This document shows, piece after piece, positions 21,843 to 29,124 of a DNA stretch of 32,821 nt. The notes beneath the pieces were generated by a model. The model made no database searches. It worked only from the letters and a program-made list of their open reading frames with translations, and was not told the origin of the DNA. Source of the stretch: a virus; the IMG/VR virus record IMGVR_UViG_3300044798_000178, positions 1 to 32,821 of that record; one strand, given 5' to 3'. Numbering within the stretch: position 1 is the stretch's first letter; each line of letters begins with the position of its first letter. The position numbers were made by a program, and so were the translations under genes.

Positions 21843-24588
21843 TCAGCTTGTTAACCTGTGTATAACAAACCCAGCCAAGGGTGAAAAGTTGGCACGTGAT
21901 TATGGGGTATGGGACGCCGTTCATGCTGCCATTCTTCATCCCGCAAGGTTGATGCTCTGTCGGATAGACCCGAATCATTTCATTGAGTACGCATTCGTAG
22001 ACCCAGAAACCCGCAAACCTGTAGAACAACAGACATTTCATAAAGAATGGCAACAGCTTATCACGGATAATGATCGGATCATGATCATCGCCCCGCGTGG
22101 ACATGCGAAGTGCGTGATAAAAGGTACAAAGATATCGTTAAGAGATGGCAGTCGAATATGTGTAGAAGATATACCCCCCGGAAAAAGATTTGATTGTTTA
22201 TCCTGGTGCTCAGATTCCGGGTATTCTATACATCGAGCTAACGTTTGGCAAAACACCGTGCAACCCTGCTATCGTATTACTACTAAATCAGGTAGAACTA
22301 CAGGATACTCTGAAGACCACCCGTGTTGGACTGGAAATGGTTGGGTGGCAGCAAAGAATTTAATTTCTGGCGACACCTTTGCCGTTGCCAGAAATATACC
22401 GGGTGGGCACATTAAGTATTCTTTGGATCGTGCGTGGCTATTAGGATTACTTATAGGAGATGGGTGCTTAACCGTACCTAGTAATGTTAAACTAACATGT
22501 GCCGATACCCGTATACTTAAAAATATACCAGAACATGTGGCAAACTGTGGGTTTTCTTACAGACAAACGGGTAAAAAAGGTATTACTTTTGCCTATAATA
22601 TAACAGGGGGGGCCGTTCAATGGATCAGAGATTTCGGCCTCGATGGAAAATCATCACATACAAAATTTATACCCTCAGAGGTATTTACATGGAATAATGA
22701 ATCGGTTGGAGAATTTATACGTGGGTATTTTGAAGCTGATGGCTGTGTAACCCCAAAGGAGATAGCGTTTAGTTCAGTTAACTCTAAACTATTACTAGAT
22801 ACGCAGAGTCTTTTGTTGCGGTTTGGGGTTGTTTCCTCTTTACGTATTAAGAGGGCAACCTATAAAAATCAACCCTATAAATCATATATATTAGTAATAA
22901 ATGGAAGCTCCATGAAAACTTTTGCTTTCATTATTGGTGACAGGTCTGACAAGGGATGTAGACTACAAAATACGGTGGAATCACTGGGCCAATCTAACGA
23001 TAACATAGACCTTATACCTGAATCGGTGTTAACGCGGTTGAGAGTAAAAAGAGGTTGTGGATCGGATAAACTAGACGGATGTGATATTTCAAATCGTAGA
23101 AAACGCGGATGTCTTAGACGTAAAGTACAAACTCTTGCCTGCAAACAGAATCGGCAAGATTTATATAACGAGTCTGATTTATTTTGGGATGAGATAGTAT
23201 CTGTCGAATTTATTGGAGAACAACAAACCTATTCTATTGAGGTGGATAATACCCACGTTCATATTACAGATGATTTTATAACACACAACTCCTATCAGAC
23301 TATAGGTCGGGTAGTTTGGGAGCTGGGCCACAACACCGACTTAAGGATTAAAATCATAGGTTCGTCCGACGATAAAGCCAAAGAAATTTTAGGGCTGATT
23401 AAAGACACCATCAACAGTTCAAAAGTCCAAGAGGTATTTCCTAATCTGCAGATTGATTCAGATCGGGGGGACACCAAAGGTGCTTTCTTTCTAAAGAGAC
23501 ACATTTTACAGAGAGACCCTTCAGTGGAAGCCTCTGGTGTGCTATCCACGGGCGCTGGAGGTAGAGCCGACATCCTTATCTGTGACGATGTTGTTGACCT
23601 CAAAAACTCTGTAATCAATCCGGCTATGAGAGACCAAGTTACCAACACTATCAAGGAAACATGGTTCTCATTGGTTGCAGCTACAGGCAAGATTATATGG
23701 GTGGCCACTCCGTATCATGTGGCTGACGCCACACATAACATAAAAGAGACCGGAGTTTTCAAAGTTTGGTTACAACCGGCCATCACATATGAACCTCATT
23801 TTGATGACAATGGCGACCCCATTATCGATCTCAAAACCAATCAGCAAAAAATCACCAAAAAGATACTATGGCCTGATAAATGGCCGGAGAAAAAGTTAGA
23901 GGAACGAAGAAAAGACGTGGGGGAGCGGGTTTTTGCTCGTCAGTACTTGTTAACCGCCATGTCCGACGAGGAAAGAACATTCCCTGAGTACGCGCTAGAG
24001 AAGAGTTTTGATTTTACCTTGGCAGACATTGGAGAAGATATTGATGACGATTGGACTACATTCGGGGGGATCGACCTTGCATCAGCTTTGGGGAAGAAAA
24101 ATGCCTGGACGGTTATTTTTACGCTGGCAAAAAACCCACATACAAATAGACTACACATCAAAGAGATTTTCAGGCGTCGTATGAAATTCCCAGAGATAAT
24201 GAAAGCGGCCATAGAACAATATCGCAAACATGATTGGCGATTATGTTATGTAGAAAATAACCAATTTCAACAGGCTGTCATTGACGCCTTGGAAGCTGCG
24301 GATAAGACAATGCCGGTAGAATCATTTACTACCGGAGTAAATAAGGCCAACGAAAAGGTTGGGTTGCCTGCTATGTCAGTGGACTTTGAAAAGAATAGAT
24401 TTGCTGTTCCCGCTGCGAAGTTTCCATTGAATCCTGATGATCCTTCGACCTTGGCCGTATTTATGAACGAATTAAGAACTCATCCTGGGGGAGAGTTTAG
24501 TGATACGATTATGGCGTGTTGGTTTGCATGGTCGGCGGCAAAAAAGGGTCAAGGTGACTTTGAGGATGCTTACATGGCTTCCGTGTAA
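21826..24588 (+). CDS. Terminase large subunit precursor with intein in Walker A
   Basis: 920 residues as translated; 527 after removal of residues 96-488. The ATPase Walker A is split: APRGHAK (89-95) joins S489 after splicing to give RGHAKS. Walker B is ILICDD (583-588), with an IWVATP coupling motif (624-629) behind. The nuclease domain starts FGGIDLA (746-752, D750), continues with LCYVENN, and has SDTIMA near the end, as in RNase H-like terminase nucleases. It pumps phage DNA into proheads and cuts concatemers. Unspliced protein would have a broken P-loop, so packaging depends on splicing. It lies directly upstream of the portal's own promoter, standard head-gene order. No small terminase is recognised next to it. 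Confidence 0.92.
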   Translation: MQNLIDQLVNLCITNPAKGEKLARDYGVWDAVHAAILHPARLMLCRIDPNHFIEYAFVDPETRKPVEQQTFHKEWQQLITDNDRIMIIAPRGHAKCVIKGTKISLRDGSRICVEDIPPGKRFDCLSWCSDSGYSIHRANVWQNTVQPCYRITTKSGRTTGYSEDHPCWTGNGWVAAKNLISGDTFAVARNIPGGHIKYSLDRAWLLGLLIGDGCLTVPSNVKLTCADTRILKNIPEHVANCGFSYRQTGKKGITFAYNITGGAVQWIRDFGLDGKSSHTKFIPSEVFTWNNESVGEFIRGYFEADGCVTPKEIAFSSVNSKLLLDTQSLLLRFGVVSSLRIKRATYKNQPYKSYILVINGSSMKTFAFIIGDRSDKGCRLQNTVESLGQSNDNIDLIPESVLTRLRVKRGCGSDKLDGCDISNRRKRGCLRRKVQTLACKQNRQDLYNESDLFWDEIVSVEFIGEQQTYSIEVDNTHVHITDDFITHNSYQTIGRVVWELGHNTDLRIKIIGSSDDKAKEILGLIKDTINSSKVQEVFPNLQIDSDRGDTKGAFFLKRHILQRDPSVEASGVLSTGAGGRADILICDDVVDLKNSVINPAMRDQVTNTIKETWFSLVAATGKIIWVATPYHVADATHNIKETGVFKVWLQPAITYEPHFDDNGDPIIDLKTNQQKITKKILWPDKWPEKKLEERRKDVGERVFARQYLLTAMSDEERTFPEYALEKSFDFTLADIGEDIDDDWTTFGGIDLASALGKKNAWTVIFTLAKNPHTNRLHIKEIFRRRMKFPEIMKAAIEQYRKHDWRLCYVENNQFQQAVIDALEAADKTMPVESFTTGVNKANEKVGLPAMSVDFEKNRFAVPAAKFPLNPDDPSTLAVFMNELRTHPGGEFSDTIMACWFAWSAAKKGQGDFEDAYMASV
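22111..23289 (+). mobile_element. LAGLIDADG homing-endonuclease intein in the terminase ATP-binding loop
   Basis: 393 residues from Cys96 to Asn488 of the terminase ORF. Splicing features: N-terminal Cys; block B with SEDH (162-165) in place of TxxH; C-terminal FITHN and +1 Ser. Two LAGLIDADG helices, WLLGLLIGDGCL (204-215) and FIRGYFEADGCV (297-308), have both catalytic Asp residues (D212 and D305), suggesting an active homing endonuclease. The insertion is exactly between K95 and S489 of the P-loop. The coding sequence looks more A+T-rich than the flanking exteins by eye (not computed), consistent with recent arrival. Confidence 0.92.
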
Positions 24589-24591
24589 ACC

Positions 24592-24620
24592 TTGCCTTTT
24601 GGGGCGGAGTGTGGTATCAT
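24592..24620 (+). promoter_or_regulatory. Extended -10 promoter for the portal operon
   Basis: TTGCCT (24592-24597), 17 bases, TGG-TATCAT (TG 24612-24613, hexamer 24615-24620). Weaker in both boxes than the replication promoters, with the same geometry. It lies just after the terminase stop. Leader of about 24 bases contains AGGAG before ATG 24651. Confidence 0.65.
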
Positions 24621-24650
24621 GAATAGAATGTATAAACTAGGAGAACAAAC

Positions 24651-26420
24651 ATGGCATCGCCCATTGGACAATTTGATAGCAATATAGTTATGTATGGCGG
24701 CAATGCAGGTGGAATTGCACGAGCCGAATCTCCAAGTTGGGCTGTGAAACTTGGTAAATTCCTGAAAACCTTGTTTGATCCCGACACAGCTTCTCCCAAT
24801 AAACCGACAATGCACCCCGTATCAAACGTCGGAAACGATATGGTGTCAACCGCTGTCACCGACACGTCTTCCATATCGTACATGGCCAACGCTTGGCGCG
24901 TGTATCAGCACAGAAAGTCCATCTATCAGGATATTAACCGAATGGATCATGAAGATGAAATCGTGTCCACGGCCTTAGATATTATAGCCGATTGTTCGGT
25001 ATCATATTCCGAAGCCTCGGATTGTAAACCCAAGGTGACATCTAAAAATGACAAAGTGGAGAAAATTCTCTCGGCTCTCGTGCGTCGATTAGACCTTGCG
25101 GATGATATCTGGAATATCTGTCGGGACATGGTTAAACACGGCAATGAAATGAGAGAAGTTGTCATTGATCGACTGGCTATGCAGGTTGTGGCGTTCAAAC
25201 AGACAATCAGTTACCAAATCTATCCCACTACCAATAAACATGGAGACAAGATTCCCGGATGGACAGTCAAAACTGATGGGGATGTATATACAGGCAAAGA
25301 GTACTGTCTTGAGGAGTGGCAAATAGTGCCATTTATTTTTGGGGCGAAGGCCGGTTTCTTGGGTGTGCCCCCGTTGGCGTCCGCCAGGAGAAACTGGATG
25401 CGATTAAGCAAGATCGAGGACGGCATGGCCATCGCCCGCCTTGTTCGTGCCTACGATAAAATCGTGCATAGAATACCAGTCCGCCAGGACATGGCGCGTG
25501 ATGAAATTCTGTCGCGTATTCGTCAATATAAAGATGCAATTAGTAAGCGTAGAATACTGGACTCCAGCGGACTTATAACTCAGGTGGACGCCCCACTTGA
25601 TGTTCAGACGGACTTTTACTTGCCGGATGATGGTTCTGGTAGGGGTGGGGTAGCCACCCTCAATGCGAACAATACTCAGTTGGGCAATCTTAACGATGTA
25701 ACATACCAGCGAGAAAAGCTGCTATGCAGACTTCAAGTGCCCCTAGCCTATCTACAAATTACCTCGCAACAGAAAACACACATGACTGCGCAAGCCAAGG
25801 GGAAAAATGAGGTAGAATTGCAATTCGCTCGTATGTTACGCAGAGTTCAACGACATCTTAAGAAGGGCCTATTTCGTCTCTTTGACATCGAACTTATGTT
25901 GCACGGTATATCCCCGGAAGAAGGGCTGTATGATCTTGAGCTCACTCGGATAAATACTAACGACATTCGTGAGGACGCTGATATTGAATTGACTTATGCT
26001 CAAGCCGCTGTGTACTTTGTAGAGGCTTTTGGTAGTCTTCCTCCGGATTTGTTGGCTGATAAGTTCATGCGGCTCAACCCAGAACAGAAGGTATTACTTG
26101 ATACATTCTTGGGTAACTACGGAGATAGAATTGCTAAAGCTAGGGTTAGGGGCGTAGAAAATAAAGCCAAACCCAGCAGTGGGGGTGGAAAGGGCTTAGC
26201 TGAACGTTCTACGGAGCAACCTGCCGGTAAAATGCCAGCAAAGGGCCAGCAGTCTATACCACTTGACACGCTAGTAGATTTGTTCTATACTATAACTGAG
26301 GAAATCAATCAGGATTTCCGAGATCAAGGTATTGATGTCCCCGAGCTCGATGAGAGCCACAGAAATGTCATTCAGAGCAATCTGATAGAACTGTCAGGGA
26401 GAGACGTGGTAATCGAATAA
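24651..26420 (+). CDS. Portal protein (T4 gp20-like)
   Basis: 589 residues, close to T4 gp20 (524). After a flexible N-terminus, YQDINRMDHEDEIVSTALDIIADCS (92-116) matches the conserved start of T4-type portals, where monomers contact the head. A basic stem region, then LQVPLAYLQITSQQ and a long C-terminal helix region with low-complexity GGGKGLAE linker follow. The portal dodecamer forms the DNA entry channel and docks the terminase. AGGAG precedes the ATG; the stop overlaps the methyltransferase start as TAATG. Placed between terminase and capsid genes as expected. Confidence 0.85.
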   Translation: MASPIGQFDSNIVMYGGNAGGIARAESPSWAVKLGKFLKTLFDPDTASPNKPTMHPVSNVGNDMVSTAVTDTSSISYMANAWRVYQHRKSIYQDINRMDHEDEIVSTALDIIADCSVSYSEASDCKPKVTSKNDKVEKILSALVRRLDLADDIWNICRDMVKHGNEMREVVIDRLAMQVVAFKQTISYQIYPTTNKHGDKIPGWTVKTDGDVYTGKEYCLEEWQIVPFIFGAKAGFLGVPPLASARRNWMRLSKIEDGMAIARLVRAYDKIVHRIPVRQDMARDEILSRIRQYKDAISKRRILDSSGLITQVDAPLDVQTDFYLPDDGSGRGGVATLNANNTQLGNLNDVTYQREKLLCRLQVPLAYLQITSQQKTHMTAQAKGKNEVELQFARMLRRVQRHLKKGLFRLFDIELMLHGISPEEGLYDLELTRINTNDIREDADIELTYAQAAVYFVEAFGSLPPDLLADKFMRLNPEQKVLLDTFLGNYGDRIAKARVRGVENKAKPSSGGGKGLAERSTEQPAGKMPAKGQQSIPLDTLVDLFYTITEEINQDFRDQGIDVPELDESHRNVIQSNLIELSGRDVVIE

Positions 26421-27193
26421 TGCTAAAGGTCATAAACGAGGACTGTCTGACCGGGATGCAAAAGGTATTGGCGGATGGCTCAGTGGATGTGATCGTAACT
26501 AGCCCTCCGTATAATTTGGGAACCGATTACGGTGTTTATAACGACCGTATTTCTAGGAAGAAATATCTGGAGTGGATGCTTGATATAGCGTATGAAATGC
26601 ACCGAGTTTTGTCCTACTCCGGAAGTTTGTTTCTGAATCTAGGATCAAAGCCGACTGATCCTTGGGTGGCTTATGATGTTCTCAGTATGTTTCGGTACAT
26701 CTTTAAGCTCCAGAATACATTCATATGGGTTAAAAGTATAACTGTTGACGGACGATCACATGGGCATTTTAAGCCCCTGAACTCCAAAAGGTTTGTAAAT
26801 AATTGCTGGGAGTCTATATTTCATCTGACCAAAGACGGAAATGTTCCCTTGGATAGATTGGCTGTGGGGGTTCCCTACGAAGATAAGACAAATATGAGAC
26901 GTTGGAAGGGCAACGATGATCTTAGATGTCGAGGCAATGTTTGGTACTTGCCTTACGCCACCATACAGAGAAATGAAGAACGACCTCACCCCGCGACATT
27001 CCCCGTGCAACTGGCAAAAAACTGTTTACTCGTGCATGGAGTAGACCGCATTAACCTGGCCTTAGACCCGTTTTTAGGTATTGGAAGTAGTGCTAAGGCC
27101 GCACAGGAACTTGGTGTTGATTTTATAGGCTTCGAAATTGATTCTGCTTATTGCGCCGAGGCCCTAAAACTGATTGGAGAAAATCATGGATAA
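26420..27193 (+). CDS. Beta-class DNA methyltransferase (TSPPY)
   Basis: 257 residues. Catalytic motif IV VIVTSPPYNLG (24-34) precedes the AdoMet motif I DPFLGIGSSAKAA (216-228), the circularly permuted order of beta-class N4-cytosine/N6-adenine methyltransferases such as CcrM. Target recognition would lie in the middle (about 110-190). It sits inside the head operon, overlapping the portal stop and, by eight bases, the metallophosphoesterase start. No restriction partner is nearby, so it probably protects phage DNA or alters packaging or host regulation. Whether it methylates A or C cannot be read from SPPY alone. Confidence 0.85.
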   Translation: MLKVINEDCLTGMQKVLADGSVDVIVTSPPYNLGTDYGVYNDRISRKKYLEWMLDIAYEMHRVLSYSGSLFLNLGSKPTDPWVAYDVLSMFRYIFKLQNTFIWVKSITVDGRSHGHFKPLNSKRFVNNCWESIFHLTKDGNVPLDRLAVGVPYEDKTNMRRWKGNDDLRCRGNVWYLPYATIQRNEERPHPATFPVQLAKNCLLVHGVDRINLALDPFLGIGSSAKAAQELGVDFIGFEIDSAYCAEALKLIGENHG

Positions 27194-28418
27194 CAAAAAC
27201 TGGAAACCCACATCAATAGTTACATTCATTGAGGACTATCTAAAAGGTGCAACCAACTTTGAATTGGCCAAGACCCATGGAGGTAGTCCCGATCAGACAA
27301 AACGTTTAATCAAACGTCTTGTAAATGAAGAATGTCTTCCCACACGCATGGCCCTAAAAGATGATAACGAGACTGCACGAGCCTTTGAATACAAAGGACT
27401 ACGTGGAAGTCAAGATTTTCGAAAGTTCCTGTTGGTCGCCCGAACTATGGAAGAAATTCAGACGCAGTTCGGAGACATGGCTATTGAACTTATGGATGAA
27501 CAATATCCAGGATTAAGTTTGTTTTCGCAGATCAATAATTTCGGAAAAGAGATTTTCATTCTGTTGCCGGAAGTTGATCGAGATAGCATCAAGGTAAAAC
27601 CTCGTGAGTGGAAATACTACCATTCTGAGTCTAACGAAGGTAACTTTGTACAGCCCTACCAGTTAGTGCAGCTTCCAGACTCATTGTTTGCGTCCGGAGA
27701 AGTCCTTATAGCGCCTTTGTATGATGTCCATTTTGGACACATGGCCTGCAAACGCGCCAAGTTGCTGGCCTACTTACGGTGGATAGAGGAAACCCCGAAC
27801 GTTCTTACCTTTATCGGGGGAGACCTACTGGAAAATGCCCTGGACGACGGCAGGGGTATGTCTTACTCACAGGAAATTCCCCCGGATCAGCAGATAAATG
27901 AGATTTGTAAGCTCTTAGCCCCCATAGCACATAAAGTTTTATTTGCACTTCCAGGAAATCACGAACATCGAACACAAAAGCGTGCGGGCATCGATCCGAT
28001 GAAAATAGTTGCAAATACTCTGGATATTCCTCACTTCTCAGGTCCAGTTTACTGTAGTATCATGGGGGCTGGACATAAGTGGCGAATCTACGCAATGCAC
28101 GGATCGTCATTCGCCCAAACAAAGGGCGGGAAGATGAACGCGGCAGGTAAACCCAGAGTGTTCACGGACCTAGTAAATTTCTATGTCTCGGGCCATGTCC
28201 ACGATCCGGTCACTAACATGGAAACTTGCATATCTGAGGACCCAGTTTTATGTAGATTGATCTATAAAACTCAATGGACCGTGATTTGTCCAAGTTTCAT
28301 GCGCTGGGAAAACTCATACGCGTACCAAGCAGGCTGGCCACCCCCAGGAAAAGGCGGCGTAGCTTTGCGACTTTATGCCAACGGAGACTACAACGCAGCT
28401 CTCAGAGATGGCGGATAA
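27186..28418 (+). CDS. Calcineurin-like metallophosphoesterase with N-terminal HTH-like region
   Basis: 410 residues from ATG 27186 (TTGGAGAAA just upstream is the ribosome site). The five metal motifs are in order: YDVHFGH (D180, H182), GGDLLE (D213), GNHEH (N258, H259), MHGSS (H305) and SGHVHD (H337, H339). The first 50 residues (DYLKGATNFELAKTHGGSPDQTKRLIKRLV) look like a small HTH. Such phage enzymes may cleave phosphodiesters in nucleic acids or nucleotides; SbcD/Mre11-like activity is possible but no capping domain is seen. Embedded in the head operon, it may act on DNA or on host signalling nucleotides. Function not determined. Confidence 0.85.
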   Translation: MDNKNWKPTSIVTFIEDYLKGATNFELAKTHGGSPDQTKRLIKRLVNEECLPTRMALKDDNETARAFEYKGLRGSQDFRKFLLVARTMEEIQTQFGDMAIELMDEQYPGLSLFSQINNFGKEIFILLPEVDRDSIKVKPREWKYYHSESNEGNFVQPYQLVQLPDSLFASGEVLIAPLYDVHFGHMACKRAKLLAYLRWIEETPNVLTFIGGDLLENALDDGRGMSYSQEIPPDQQINEICKLLAPIAHKVLFALPGNHEHRTQKRAGIDPMKIVANTLDIPHFSGPVYCSIMGAGHKWRIYAMHGSSFAQTKGGKMNAAGKPRVFTDLVNFYVSGHVHDPVTNMETCISEDPVLCRLIYKTQWTVICPSFMRWENSYAYQAGWPPPGKGGVALRLYANGDYNAALRDGG

Positions 28419-28421
28419 GGT

Positions 28422-28967
28422 GTGGCACGAACAGAAGAAGAAAAGAAAATCGCAGACCGAGAAAAACGAAACAAGTGGAAAAATTCTCACCTGGAACAAG
28501 ACCGCGAATATAAACGTAAATCTCGAAAACTGCACCCCGAACCTAGCCGTAAATCAGCCAATAAATACTACTGGGATCATCGTGATGAGATTCGTGAGGC
28601 GAGACGAAAACACCGCGAAGAGCATATAGAACAATATCGTGAAAGGGACAATAAGTATCGTAAGGATCATCCGGAAGAAACGCGAGAATCTAGGCGCAAA
28701 TATAGGGAAGCGCACCCCGGATTGAATCGTATACGACAGTATGGAATGACTTTAGGAGAACATGAGCAGCGTTTAATAGAACAAAATGGAGTTTGTGCAA
28801 TTTGTGGGGGAAATCGAAGTAAACAGGTATTATGTATAGATCACGATCACCAGACTAATAATGTTCGGGGTCTATTGTGTAGAAAGTGTAATACCATGCT
28901 CGGTATGGCAGAAGACAATACCGAATGGCTTAGAAAAGCTGCTGATTACTTAGAATCCCATATCTAA
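28422..28967 (+). CDS. Endonuclease VII-like HNH endonuclease (copy 2)
   Basis: 181 residues from GTG 28422, three bases after the phosphoesterase stop; no ATG is available nearby. The nuclease core repeats copy 1 (16437): VCAICGGNR (C125, C128), IDHDH (D140-H143), RGLLCRKCN (C153, C156, N157) and EWLRKAADYLES. The N-terminal 100 residues are basic helical repeats of the type KYRxxHPExxRESRRKYRE, longer than in copy 1. Copies share nucleotide-level similarity over the core, so they are probably duplicates or independent arrivals of one mobile family. Followed by the terminator at 28986. Reading as a mobile endonuclease is inference. Confidence 0.85.
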   Translation: MARTEEEKKIADREKRNKWKNSHLEQDREYKRKSRKLHPEPSRKSANKYYWDHRDEIREARRKHREEHIEQYRERDNKYRKDHPEETRESRRKYREAHPGLNRIRQYGMTLGEHEQRLIEQNGVCAICGGNRSKQVLCIDHDHQTNNVRGLLCRKCNTMLGMAEDNTEWLRKAADYLESHI

Positions 28968-28985
28968 CAATATAACTCGCAGTAT

Positions 28986-29028
28986 AAGGCCAATTCCGTG
29001 GACTTACCTCTACAGAATTGGCCTTTTT
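28986..29028 (+). terminator. Intrinsic terminator before the capsid operon
   Basis: AAGGCCAATTC (28986-28996) pairs with GAATTGGCCTT (29015-29025), an 11-bp perfect stem with an 18-base loop and a run of five Ts (29024-29028). It ends the portal-methyltransferase-phosphoesterase-HNH operon. The next promoter overlaps it. Confidence 0.88.
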
Positions 29029-29038
29029 GTGGTATAAT
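29009..29038 (+). promoter_or_regulatory. Capsid promoter overlapping the terminator
   Basis: Perfect extended -10 TGG-TATAAT (TG 29030-29031, hexamer 29033-29038). The best -35 is TCTACA (29009-29014) with 18-base spacing, lying in the loop of the terminator hairpin. Leader of about 80 bases to ATG 29125. Confidence 0.68.
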
Positions 29039-29041
29039 AAA

Positions 29042-29059
29042 CCTAGTATATTTACTAGG
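29042..29059 (+). promoter_or_regulatory. 7-bp hairpin at the capsid mRNA 5' end
   Basis: CCTAGTA (29042-29048), loop TATT, TACTAGG (29053-29059). It begins four bases after the -10, so it either forms a 5'-terminal stem stabilising the capsid message or is an operator over the start site. Confidence 0.6.
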
Positions 29060-29124
29060 GACACCCCTAAAATGTGTTTATCTGGTAAACTATCAACAGT
29101 AATAACAAACGTGAGGTCGAAACA

